36,541 bases of DNA from an uncultured Eubacteriales bacterium (GTDB taxonomy: Bacteria > Bacillota > Clostridia > Oscillospirales > Acutalibacteraceae). Where the stretch lies: positions 1 through 36,541 of the forward strand of contig CASFBL010000020.1 of the NCBI GenBank assembly GCA_949292775.1, read 5' to 3'. This document shows positions 15,266-23,928 of the stretch, one piece after another. The notes under the pieces were generated by a model that searched no databases, was not told the origin of the DNA, and saw nothing but the letters and a program-made list of their open reading frames with translations. A program made the position numbers and the translations under genes. The stretch's first letter is position 1, and every line of letters begins with the position of its first letter.

Positions 15266-18200
15266 TTATTTGTAGAAATCAGCTGTCTGGACAATGTCCT
15301 TAACGCCTGCAAGCTGCAAATTCAGCAACGCTGTGTCAAAACAGTCCACAACACCGTCATTGTTTAAATCTGCCGCAATCTCATAGGCGCCGGAGCCAAT
15401 CACCGTTTCCTGCGCAACAGCACTGAGTTTCATCAAATCATAGTCCGCTTCATCAATGACGCCGTCACCGTTGACATCGCCGTAAAGAATGACGACCACA
15501 GATTCATAAACCAAAATGGGATCCTCAGAGGCAACACATTCTATTACGCAGCCCGTACCGATTTTATCATTGTCTTGCAATTCTTCGCCGTTACGGAACA
15601 CACGAATCTGTGTGCTCTCATTTTCCAAATTGCTTTTCAGGGTTGAAACGGTTGTGTCGTTTGCATTCAACCCGGTCAAATAATAGGCGTCCGGATTATC
15701 TCGGTTGATAGAAATCGGAGCAGAAGCGTCATCCTTCACAACCAATTCCGTCAATTCATGCTTCAAAATAACACTGTATTCCAAGCTTTCATAGCTTTCA
15801 TCGCCAGCCTCATTGACCGCCTTGAAATGATAAACCGCCGTTGTATCTTCGGTGATTTTCAACACATTGCCGTCCATTTCAATCCATTCGTCACCTGTTG
15901 TGTAATAATAGGTAACATGAGAAAGTGCATTCGGGCTGTAGAGGGTGAAGGTAATGTCACGGCTGGTCTCTACGCCGATTGCGCCGTTGACGCCCACCTG
16001 AAGAATCGGGATACCGTTTTCAATTTTGGTGGTCATTGTGGTGACGCCGCTTTCTTTGCCCACATTAGAAACCGCTTTAAAGTTCCACAGGTGCGTTCCG
16101 GTTTCGTAAACGGTCAGCGAGTTGCCGTTCATGGGTTTCCATTCGCCGCCGTCTTTCTGATAGTAATAGGTTTCAACACCGGAAGCTGCATCCCAATTCA
16201 GTGTAACATCGATATGGTCACCGGTCCATGTGTCGCTTACATAAGGTTTATCTTCGGAAATCGCCGTAATTGTCGGCGCTTCCGGGTTTTCGACTTCGAC
16301 CGTGATACCCTGAGAAATAAAGCTTTCGGACTGATTGCCCTCGGTATCGCTTATGCGCGCTTCCACAAAGCCGCGGAAGCTTTGCTCAACAAACGGCTTG
16401 TTATCTGCATCGTAAGGCATCCATTCTGTTACGGGCTGGCTTTCCGTATTCAACAGTCGATAACTCACTTCTGCAGTTGGCACTGCGGTCGTATTCAGAG
16501 AAGAAATGGTGATTTGAGCAGGACCGTCGAAATAGGTGCCGAACTGTGTATAATCCTGTTTGACGCTTTCGCTAAAGGAAATGTCGGTAATTTTCAGTTC
16601 CGGATCACAGAAATTGTCGATTTCCAGGACAGTAGATGTCCATTTGCCGTTGTTGCCGGTAACGGTCACTAAATATGCGCCGTTTTCAGACACGGTAAAG
16701 GCTTTTTCGTCGGTAATATCCCGTCCGTCAACCGTAATGCTTTCAAGGCCGGCTTCGCCAACCGTTGTATTTACCCGCACTTCATACGGCACAGAGGTAA
16801 GGTCTGTCACGGTCTTTTCAAGCTCAACGGTAGGTTCTACGGTATCGATCATTACATGATAGCTATCGGAAGCCGTACTCTCGGTGCCAGCCCCGTTGAC
16901 CGCTTTAAAGCTATAAGTTGTATTGGTGTTTTCAGAAAGGACCAACTCAGAGCCATCAAACTGGTGCCAGCCTGTTCCGTCGTTATAGTAATAAGTAATG
17001 CCGGAAAGACTTTCTTCTTCTGTTGTAAAGTTGAAGCGTGCACCGTCCGCCGTCCAGCGGCCAAAGGTGCCGTCGAAGGTTACACGGATGACCGGTTTCT
17101 GTTTGTCAATCTTGACAAGCATTTCGGTGATTTCGCTTTCGTTGGTAGAATTGCTGATTGCCTTGACTTCATAGCGGTGTGTGCCCGGCTCGGTAGCTGT
17201 CAGGGTGTCGCCGTCGAGCGTCTGCCACTCGCCGTTGTCCACGCGGTACTGATATTCATAAATGCCGGAGAATGCGGTGCTCTCAAGCTGCATGGAAACA
17301 TCGTCTGCTGCCCAAGTCCCGTCAGTATAGTTCTCATCTTGAGAGGTTGCTGTGATTGTAACCGCTGTGGGCTTTTCTGTATCAATCACATAGCCTTCGG
17401 AATTGAGTGTTGCAGACACATTGCCCGCTTTATCATAGGCGCGTGCTTCCACCCAGCCTTTGAAATTTCTATCCTGCAGCGGCTTGTTGTTTTCATCATA
17501 AACCATCCAGTCGCTGAAAGTAAGTGTGGTGCCGTCAAAATAACGATATTCAATTCGGTCCACACCGGCAACACCGACATCGCTTGCAGAAATGGTCACT
17601 TCCACCTGTGCGTTAAAGAACAAACCAAACGCACCGTCAATGCGCCGTGCAAACCCGCCGGAAATCTTCTGCTGCAGTTCAATGGAGTCCACAGTCGGCG
17701 CCGTGGTATCGATATTGCTGACTTGCAGCGTTTGCGTTGCCGAAAGGCCGTTGTTTGCGGTAACGGTCACAATATAATCGCCGTTTTGTGTTGCTGTAAA
17801 GCTGTCGTGGTTTTCGGTGATATCTGCACCGTTGAGTGTAACCGATTTGATGCCGGAAATACCGACCTGCAAATCGCTGATTTGCACCGTATAAGAAGCA
17901 TTGGTCAAATCCTCTGTATCCGGCACCAAGTTAAACGACGGTGTAACTGCGTCGCGCAACACAGTGTAGCCGACCGTTTCGGCGCTTTCAATACCGGCAG
18001 AATTCACCGCTTTGAAATAATAGGTCTCATTGCAGTCCTGCGATACGGTGAAGCTGTCGCCGGTAATCTGCGTCCATTCGGGATTGGTCGCGGTTTTATA
18101 GTAATAAGTCAGCCCTTCGAGCGGATGCGTTGCCGAAAGTTGGAAGGTGACATCCTTGCTCGTCCAACCGCCCTCATATGCGCCGGTGTTTACAGACACG

Positions 18201-20878
18201 ACCGGGATACCGTAAATCATAATCGGGAAAGTCGCGCTTGCACTTCTGCCGGCGTGCTCATAGGTAACGGTAATATTTTGCTCCACATCCAGTTTGTCGG
18301 GGTCAAACGCCGCGTAATCCACCGTGTAATCGGTGACTTTTTCAGAAGCGGCGTTGCTGTAATTGGCAGTGACCTCAAGCCCGGTCAAATCCAGCTTGTT
18401 TTCGCCTTCCATATATTTGTAGCGCGGATTAACAAGCTCGATTCCGGTCAAATCTTTGGAAGCCAGCGTAATGGGGAACACGCCTCGGTAATTTTTGCCC
18501 GCACGCGTAACCGTTACCAAAATGTACTGTTCGCTATCGAGGATCGTCTGATTGATAGCCCCGACGGTATAGTCGGTTACCTCAACCGTAAAATCACTGT
18601 CTTGCATGCCGGAAATATCATAATACTTCGCGACATCATTCTTGTCATAATTGAGTTCTACCTTAAGGCCGGTCAAATCCAGCTCTGTTTCGCCCTCGAC
18701 ATAATCCGTGCGTGTCGGTGCGGTCAGGGTAATACTCTTCGGTTCCAGCTCAACAACGGTCAGCTTCTGCGTCTGCTCAATGAACTGACCGTCAAGGGAA
18801 GTAACACCTTTTTTACCAAACACATACAGCGTCGTCTCGCCGGCGGAAAGACCCGTCACAAGACCGTTGTCATCAACAGTTGCATAGCTGTTTTGCTGGT
18901 TGCCGCCGGAGCTCCCAAATTCATAATTCCACGGACGGCTGCCGTCATCATAGGAAAGTCCCCAAAATTTATCGGAAATTTCCACGCGTTCCGGCGTAAA
19001 TGTAACAGAGTAACTGCGCGGGAAGTCTTTGATGACATATTCCCCGCCGTGAATTGTTGCACTGGTGATGCTGTTCAGGTTGCTGTTGCCGCGCACCTTG
19101 ACATCAATGCTGCTTTCCACACCGCCGATGCGCGCCGTAATGGTTGCCGTGCGGGTCTGTAAGGCGGTAAAGCCGTGCGCATCCACGCCGAGCACAAGAC
19201 CGTTTTCATCCACGATTGCGGTGGTCGGGTCAGAGGATGTCCAAACAACGGTGTCTAAAAGCGCCGGGTCAAAGTCTGCCGGCAAAATGTCCCGGATTTC
19301 AATTTGTATGGAGCTGCCTTCGTTAATGCTGCCCAAAATTCCGAAATCCGCATACAGGGAGAACGAAGTGATGGCGTTGCCCGCCGTGACAACCATGCTC
19401 TGCTCAATCACCACATCGCCCTGTGTTGCGCGGGCGTGAATGGTAATCCGACCGCTTTGCTTCGGGGAAAGGACGCCCTCGGCGGTCATGGTCGCAAGCG
19501 AAGTATCTGCCGGCGTATCTGCCGTTGCCCAGACCACTTCCCCGGTCTGCGGCTCGGTAACGCCCCATTCCCGATGGACAGAGCTGCTGCTGTTGAGACG
19601 GTCCGGGGTGATTTTTGCGATATAGGTTGCATCTGCGTTGTTGGGAATCACCGATTCACCGATGATTTCCACGCTGGAAATCGTCGAGTTGATCAGCTGA
19701 CGGTTTACCTTGACCTCGACGGATTTGGAAACGCTGCCAATCGTCGCGGTAATGGTCGTGGTGCGGCTGTATGTAATCAAATCGCTGCCGCCGTCAAGAC
19801 CTGTTACGATACCGTTCTGATCCACAACAGCAACAGACGGATCGGAAGAGGTCCATGTCAAATCGCCCGTATACGCGCCCGCAGGCTGCACGTTCGTAAT
19901 GGCAAGCTGCGTGGTCTCGCCCTCGTCTATCTCCGTTTCGCCCGTGATCTCGAAGCTCGTGACGGGCAGTTCCTCTGGGCTTACGACGTTGAACGTAATC
20001 GTGTCGGTCACCAAAGCATACGCCGCGCTTTCCGGGTTCAGGCGCACGGTGACTTCGCCGGGCGAGGTAAAGGTCACAAGGCCGTCGGAGGAAACGGTCG
20101 CGCGATCCCCCGACTCCGTGTCAAAAATCGTGCCGCCCATCGTCCATTTGATGCCCTGCTCGAGGCGTACGGGCGTGCACACGCCGTACAGCTGCACTGT
20201 TGCGCCGACTGCGACGGTTTTCGGTACGGAATCTTTATTGGTAATATGCACCGCCGTCGGGTAAATGCTCGCAAAGTCGAGCGTACTCTGCGCCACGACG
20301 ACCTCGACGGTATCGCTCGCAAGCACAGAACCGTCGGCAGCGCGCAGCGTGGCGGTAATTTGAATGTTCATATTGTCGAGCGTTTCGCGCAGACTGTTTG
20401 CCAGCGATTCGCCGAACGAGCCGCCCATGGTGCCCACAAGGGTGATAAGCAGCTCAATGTCCGCCGGGTCGGACAGGTCGATGCCATTGTCCTCGATGGT
20501 CTGGAGGATCGAATCCGCCAAGCTGTCGCCAATAAGCGGCAGAACGCGGACGTTTTCATCGAGCCATTGCTGCACGATGGCTTCTTTCGAGAAGTCGTAG
20601 CCGTGCACCTCGCCGTTTTCATCGACGCCGGCAAGCAGCGGCTGGCTCGACTCCCATGTGACGTACGCGCCCGCCGGCACGTCTCCCGACGTGGTGTAGC
20701 CGAGCTGGATCGACTCGAACTCCTTGACCTCGAGCCGCTCGGTCACTTCGGCGCCGTCTTCATCCGTGATGACGAGCTGCGCGTCCGCCGCGGCTGCGAC
20801 GAGCGCGGGCATCGCCATGGTCACCACCATCAGCACTGCAAGCAGTACGCCGAGTGCTTTTTTTCCTGTTTTCACCAT
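15266..20878 (-). CDS. Giant secreted Ig-like repeat protein with C-terminal dockerin
   Basis: A 1870-aa secreted protein. The start at 20878 fits AGGAG; two earlier ATGs lie in or before that site. A signal peptide (KKALGVLLAVLMVVTMAMP, ending near AAAADA) is clear. Modules, approximate residues: two Ig-like units (35-297), the first with a helical insert near 90-160; four Big_2-like units in the order E-F-E-F (298-709); two Big_3-like units (710-887; LDLTGLKVELNY, LDLTGLEVTANY); then Ig/OmpL47-like units in the order A-B-C-D-A-B-C-D-A (888-1704). The C-terminus (about 1795-1865) is a type I dockerin with two calcium loops, DVNGDGVIDEADYD and DLNNDGVVDCFDTA. Dockerins bind cohesins; no cohesin, sortase or S-layer motif is visible. 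No catalytic domain is recognised, so a structural, adhesive or spacer role is likely. The first third is GC-richer than the rest. Confidence 0.92.
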   Translation of the reverse strand: MVKTGKKALGVLLAVLMVVTMAMPALVAAAADAQLVITDEDGAEVTERLEVKEFESIQLGYTTSGDVPAGAYVTWESSQPLLAGVDENGEVHGYDFSKEAIVQQWLDENVRVLPLIGDSLADSILQTIEDNGIDLSDPADIELLITLVGTMGGSFGESLANSLRETLDNMNIQITATLRAADGSVLASDTVEVVVAQSTLDFASIYPTAVHITNKDSVPKTVAVGATVQLYGVCTPVRLEQGIKWTMGGTIFDTESGDRATVSSDGLVTFTSPGEVTVRLNPESAAYALVTDTITFNVVSPEELPVTSFEITGETEIDEGETTQLAITNVQPAGAYTGDLTWTSSDPSVAVVDQNGIVTGLDGGSDLITYSRTTTITATIGSVSKSVEVKVNRQLINSTISSVEIIGESVIPNNADATYIAKITPDRLNSSSSVHREWGVTEPQTGEVVWATADTPADTSLATMTAEGVLSPKQSGRITIHARATQGDVVIEQSMVVTAGNAITSFSLYADFGILGSINEGSSIQIEIRDILPADFDPALLDTVVWTSSDPTTAIVDENGLVLGVDAHGFTALQTRTATITARIGGVESSIDVKVRGNSNLNSITSATIHGGEYVIKDFPRSYSVTFTPERVEISDKFWGLSYDDGSRPWNYEFGSSGGNQQNSYATVDDNGLVTGLSAGETTLYVFGKKGVTSLDGQFIEQTQKLTVVELEPKSITLTAPTRTDYVEGETELDLTGLKVELNYDKNDVAKYYDISGMQDSDFTVEVTDYTVGAINQTILDSEQYILVTVTRAGKNYRGVFPITLASKDLTGIELVNPRYKYMEGENKLDLTGLEVTANYSNAASEKVTDYTVDYAAFDPDKLDVEQNITVTYEHAGRSASATFPIMIYGIPVVSVNTGAYEGGWTSKDVTFQLSATHPLEGLTYYYKTATNPEWTQITGDSFTVSQDCNETYYFKAVNSAGIESAETVGYTVLRDAVTPSFNLVPDTEDLTNASYTVQISDLQVGISGIKSVTLNGADITENHDSFTATQNGDYIVTVTANNGLSATQTLQVSNIDTTAPTVDSIELQQKISGGFARRIDGAFGLFFNAQVEVTISASDVGVAGVDRIEYRYFDGTTLTFSDWMVYDENNKPLQDRNFKGWVEARAYDKAGNVSATLNSEGYVIDTEKPTAVTITATSQDENYTDGTWAADDVSMQLESTAFSGIYEYQYRVDNGEWQTLDGDTLTATEPGTHRYEVKAISNSTNESEITEMLVKIDKQKPVIRVTFDGTFGRWTADGARFNFTTEEESLSGITYYYNDGTGWHQFDGSELVLSENTNTTYSFKAVNGAGTESTASDSYHVMIDTVEPTVELEKTVTDLTSVPYEVRVNTTVGEAGLESITVDGRDITDEKAFTVSENGAYLVTVTGNNGKWTSTVLEIDNFCDPELKITDISFSESVKQDYTQFGTYFDGPAQITISSLNTTAVPTAEVSYRLLNTESQPVTEWMPYDADNKPFVEQSFRGFVEARISDTEGNQSESFISQGITVEVENPEAPTITAISEDKPYVSDTWTGDHIDVTLNWDAASGVETYYYQKDGGEWKPMNGNSLTVYETGTHLWNFKAVSNVGKESGVTTMTTKIENGIPILQVGVNGAIGVETSRDITFTLYSPNALSHVTYYYTTGDEWIEMDGNVLKITEDTTAVYHFKAVNEAGDESYESLEYSVILKHELTELVVKDDASAPISINRDNPDAYYLTGLNANDTTVSTLKSNLENESTQIRVFRNGEELQDNDKIGTGCVIECVASEDPILVYESVVVILYGDVNGDGVIDEADYDLMKLSAVAQETVIGSGAYEIAADLNNDGVVDCFDTALLNLQLAGVKDIVQTADFYK

Positions 20879-20945
20879 TTCTACCATCTCCTGTTGAGTA
20901 TGCAACATTTACGCATATTTAAGCGATATTATTCTATCAAAAAAA

Positions 20946-20973
20946 ATTATACCCTTCAAGGAAAACACAACAA
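20946..20973 (-). promoter_or_regulatory. Promoter of the dockerin-protein gene
   Basis: On the minus strand TTGTTG (20968-20973), 16 bp, TATAAT (20946-20951) lies about 70 bp before the ATG. A second TTGACA lies farther upstream with only a poor -10 box. The leader is AT-rich. Confidence 0.55.
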
Positions 20974-21070
20974 TATTAGAAAGTTTTTACAATTTGTCAA
21001 TATTTCACCTTTTTTCACCCGTTCATTTGTTGTATTTTTTCGCATTACAGACCTTACGCATTGCCTTCGG

Positions 21071-21099
21071 TTGCAAAACCAATAAAGCTCATGTATAAT
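21071..21099 (+). promoter_or_regulatory. Promoter of the GDSL hydrolase gene
   Basis: TTGCAA (21071-21076), 17 bp, TATAAT (21094-21099). The start point should be near 21106, downstream of the first in-frame ATG at 21098, which rules that ATG out. Confidence 0.75.
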
Positions 21100-21118
21100 G
21101 CGTTTGGGAGATGATGAA

Positions 21119-21784
21119 ATGGATGCCGCTTTTGAAAAACACGCAAAAAAGACCAAATACGACCTCGGCAAACAAGTCAAAAAAGACAATTTCGTGTTTT
21201 TAAACGAAAACTATTGCGAAAAAGAGCAAACGGTTTTGATTGGCGACTCGATTACGGAGATTTTCAACTGGTATGAGCTGTTTGCTGATTTTTCTAAAGC
21301 CACGGGGCAGGCAGTCTACAACCGCGGCATCAGTGGTGACACAAGCGACAGGCTGTTGGAGCGACTGGACTGCAACGCGTTGAATATAAGCCCTCGCAAT
21401 CTCATTTTGCTCATCGGCACAAACGACCTGGGGATAGGTGCCCCACCGGCATTCACAGTGGAAAATGTGCGGGCGATTGCAAACCGGGTACGACAGCAGT
21501 GCCCCAACACCAACCTTGTTTTGCAGGGGGTATATCCGGTCAACAAATGGGCGCGCGCCGATGCATTTGCCATGGTGGGAAAGCGGCGCAACGAAACGAT
21601 TGCCGAATTAAATGAAGAACTGAAAACCGTTGCTCTTCACACCGGCGCATTCTGGTTGGACCTTACGGATGTACTTTCGGATAAAAAAGGCAGACTTGCC
21701 AAAGAATATACCTATGACGGGCTGCATTTGAATGTGCACGGCTTCTGTGTGGCTGCCGAAAACATTATCCCCTGTTTAAAATAG
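21119..21784 (+). CDS. SGNH/GDSL hydrolase
   Basis: A 221-aa SGNH-fold esterase. Block I is LIGDSITE with the catalytic Ser, block II the Gly in YNRGISGDT, block III the Asn in LIGTNDLGIG, and block V the DGLHLN pair with catalytic Asp and His. Such enzymes remove acyl or acetyl groups from sugars, lipids or cell wall. No signal peptide or membrane helix is visible, so it works in the cytoplasm. The ATG at 21119 follows GGGAG and lies after the promoter; 21098 cannot be used. It is divergent from the dockerin gene. A deacetylase of imported glycans fits the sugar-rich context, but the substrate is unknown. Confidence 0.9.
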   Translation: MDAAFEKHAKKTKYDLGKQVKKDNFVFLNENYCEKEQTVLIGDSITEIFNWYELFADFSKATGQAVYNRGISGDTSDRLLERLDCNALNISPRNLILLIGTNDLGIGAPPAFTVENVRAIANRVRQQCPNTNLVLQGVYPVNKWARADAFAMVGKRRNETIAELNEELKTVALHTGAFWLDLTDVLSDKKGRLAKEYTYDGLHLNVHGFCVAAENIIPCLK

Positions 21785-21801
21785 CAATTCTGCCCCAAAG
21801 G

Positions 21802-21830
21802 TTGCACAATTTGGAAAAGTATAGTAAGAT
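21802..21830 (+). promoter_or_regulatory. Promoter of prfB
   Basis: TTGCAC (21802-21807), 17 bp, TAAGAT (21825-21830), about 40 bp before the ATG. The -10 box is weak, the spacing is ideal. Confidence 0.5.
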
Positions 21831-21871
21831 ATATAAGCTTTTGAATTTATTTAGAAAAGGAACTTTGTTTT

Positions 21872-22993
21872 ATGCTTCAATTTGAAGAACTCAGACTGCG
21901 GCTTTTGGGCCATGAAAAAGCGCTGAAAGACTTAGCCGAAGCGCTCGGTCTGGAAAAGATGAAAGAAGAAATCAAAACTTTGGAAGCACAGGCGGCACAA
22001 GAAGGATTTTGGGATGACCTGAAAAATTCCCAGGCAGTTCTCAAACGCACAAGCTCTTTGAAATCCAAGGTATCGGCTTATGAAAAGCTTTGTGCAGATT
22101 ATGACGACGCGCTGGTGATGATTGAGCTTGCAAACGAAGAGGAAGATTTAGACCTGCTGCCCGAATGCGAGGAAAATGTCACCGCATTTGAAAGCGATTT
22201 GGACACAATGACGCTGACAACGCTGCTTTCCGGGGAATATGACAGCAAAAACGCCATTCTTACTTTCCACGCCGGTGCAGGCGGCACGGAGGCGCAGGAC
22301 TGGGCGCAGATGCTGTTCCGCATGTATAACCGCTGGGGTGAGCGCCATGGGTATAAAGTCTCGACGCTCGATTATCTCGACGGAGATGAAGCGGGCTTAA
22401 AATCTGCCAGCATTTTGATTGAGGGTGAAAACGCCTATGGTTTCTTAAAAAGCGAGACCGGCATTCACCGTCTTGTGCGCGTTTCTCCGTTTGACTCGGA
22501 AGGTCGCCGGCACACCTCGTTTGCTTCGTTGGAAGTCATGCCCGAAATCGACGATACCATTGAAGTGGAAATTGCCCCGGAAGACATTAAAATGGATGTG
22601 TACCGTTCCAGCGGTGCAGGCGGGCAGAAGGTCAACAAAACTTCTTCCGCGGTGCGTCTGACTCACTTGCCGACCGGCATTGTGGTTTCCTGCCAGGTGG
22701 AGCGCAGTCAACATCAAAACCGTGAAGTGGCCATGCGCATGCTCAAATCCAAGCTTGTGGAAATCAAAGAGCGCGAACATCTGGAGAAAATCTCCGACAT
22801 CAAGGGCGACCAAAAGGAAATTGCCTGGGGCAGTCAGATTCGCTCTTATGTGTTCATGCCCTATCAGCTCGTAAAAGACCACAGAACAAACTATGAAACA
22901 GGCAACATCAACAATGTGATGGACGGCGACCTCGACGGCTTTATCAACGCCTATCTCAAAATGGAGTCGCAGAAAAAGCTCGCAGAAGGCTGA
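21872..22993 (+). CDS. prfB: Peptide chain release factor 2
   Basis: A 373-aa class I release factor that ends translation at UGA and UAA. The stop-reading motif SPF (VSPFDSEGRRHTSFAS) shows RF2 rather than RF1, and GGQ (SSGAGGQKVNKT) is the catalytic loop that enters the peptidyl-transferase centre. Residues 1-90 form the helical domain 1. The whole gene is one frame, with no UGA and no CUU-UGA shift site near codon 25, so the common autoregulatory +1 frameshift is absent here. The ribosome site is AAAAGGAAC. It is flanked upstream by the GDSL gene and followed by its own terminator. Confidence 0.97.
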   Translation: MLQFEELRLRLLGHEKALKDLAEALGLEKMKEEIKTLEAQAAQEGFWDDLKNSQAVLKRTSSLKSKVSAYEKLCADYDDALVMIELANEEEDLDLLPECEENVTAFESDLDTMTLTTLLSGEYDSKNAILTFHAGAGGTEAQDWAQMLFRMYNRWGERHGYKVSTLDYLDGDEAGLKSASILIEGENAYGFLKSETGIHRLVRVSPFDSEGRRHTSFASLEVMPEIDDTIEVEIAPEDIKMDVYRSSGAGGQKVNKTSSAVRLTHLPTGIVVSCQVERSQHQNREVAMRMLKSKLVEIKEREHLEKISDIKGDQKEIAWGSQIRSYVFMPYQLVKDHRTNYETGNINNVMDGDLDGFINAYLKMESQKKLAEG

Positions 22994-23039
22994 TCACCAA
23001 AGCGGTTCTAAAATTCCTTACAATAAAATCAAGATAATA

Positions 23040-23078
23040 AAACTGATTCCGCTTTTTAACGGAGTCAGTTTTATTTTT
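23040..23078 (+). terminator. Terminator of prfB
   Basis: AAAACTGATTCCG and CGGAGTCAGTTTT form a 13-bp stem with one mismatch around CTTTTTAA, followed by ATTTTTATT. Confidence 0.88.
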
Positions 23079-23134
23079 ATTGGCTTCTTGCAACATGCTT
23101 TTTCGGCAGAAAACATGTAAAAGAGCGCCGACGC

Positions 23135-23169
23135 ATTTTAATGAAATTTTAATGTGCATATGATATAAT
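23135..23169 (+). promoter_or_regulatory. Response-regulator promoter with 9-bp direct repeat
   Basis: ATTTTAATG occurs at 23135-23143 and 23146-23154, an 11-bp period typical of OmpR-family dimers bound head to tail. TATAAT follows at 23164-23169, exactly 18 bp from the start of the second repeat, so the repeat covers the -35 position and suggests activation by the regulator itself. Confidence 0.65.
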
Positions 23170-23250
23170 TATTTTATAAAATGCTATTCGAAGGAAAGAT
23201 AGAGAAAATCAGCAAGCCGCCGCAAGGTTTTGCGCAGGAGGTAACTGAAT

Positions 23251-23925
23251 ATGCGTATATTATTCGCCGAAGATGAGCGGGATTTGAACGATATTATTAC
23301 CAAAAAGCTGGTGTCCGAAGGATACAGCGTGGACAGCGTATACGACGGGGAGGAAGCCATGGACATTCTTTCCTACACAGACTATGACGCAATCATTTTA
23401 GATATCATGATGCCCAAAGCGGACGGCTTTGCTGTGCTGCGGGCGCTGCGCGGCGCAGGGAAAAATACGCCCGTTCTGTTCCTGACGGCGCGCGATTCTG
23501 TACAGGATCGCGTGGCGGGGCTCGACAGCGGCGCAAACGATTATCTTGTGAAACCGTTTTCGGTTGAAGAGCTGCTTGCCAGAATCCGAGCGATGACAAG
23601 AACAGCTTTCGGGGTTGCGGACAGCCTGATTTCCGTTGGGGACTTGACAATGGACAGCGCCGCAAAAATCGTGAAAAGAGACGGAAAAGAAATTCCCCTT
23701 TCCGCAAAAGAGTACGCGCTGCTCGAATACCTGATGCACAACCGCGGCATCGTTTTGTCCAGAGAAAAAATTGAAAATCATATTTGGAATTTCGACTATG
23801 AGGGCGGCACGAATGTTGTAGATGTATATATCAGCTATCTGCGTAAAAAAATCGACGAGGGGCACGATAAAAAGCTGATTCACACGGTCCGCGGTCGCGG
23901 TTATGTTTTGCGCGAGGAGGAATAG
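23251..23925 (+). CDS. OmpR-family response regulator
   Basis: A 224-aa two-component regulator. The receiver domain (1-115) shows the acidic pocket EDERD near residue 7, the phosphorylated D51 in IILDIMMPK, the switch Thr in FLTARDS and the Lys of LVKPF. The winged-helix DNA-binding domain (about 130-222) ends with VVDVYISYLRKKID and HTVRGRGYVLR. AGGAGGT precedes the ATG. The kinase gene begins 3 nt after the stop codon, so they form an operon. Its own promoter bears the direct repeat also found before the PepSY gene, so both genes are probable targets. Confidence 0.96.
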   Translation: MRILFAEDERDLNDIITKKLVSEGYSVDSVYDGEEAMDILSYTDYDAIILDIMMPKADGFAVLRALRGAGKNTPVLFLTARDSVQDRVAGLDSGANDYLVKPFSVEELLARIRAMTRTAFGVADSLISVGDLTMDSAAKIVKRDGKEIPLSAKEYALLEYLMHNRGIVLSREKIENHIWNFDYEGGTNVVDVYISYLRKKIDEGHDKKLIHTVRGRGYVLREEE

Positions 23926-23928
23926 GGT

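Noticed and set aside
16856-21085. Two long plus-strand open frames (768 and 593 codons) opposite the Ig giant
   Set aside because: They mirror the repetitive, compositionally biased gene on the other strand and show no start signal, domain or signal peptide.
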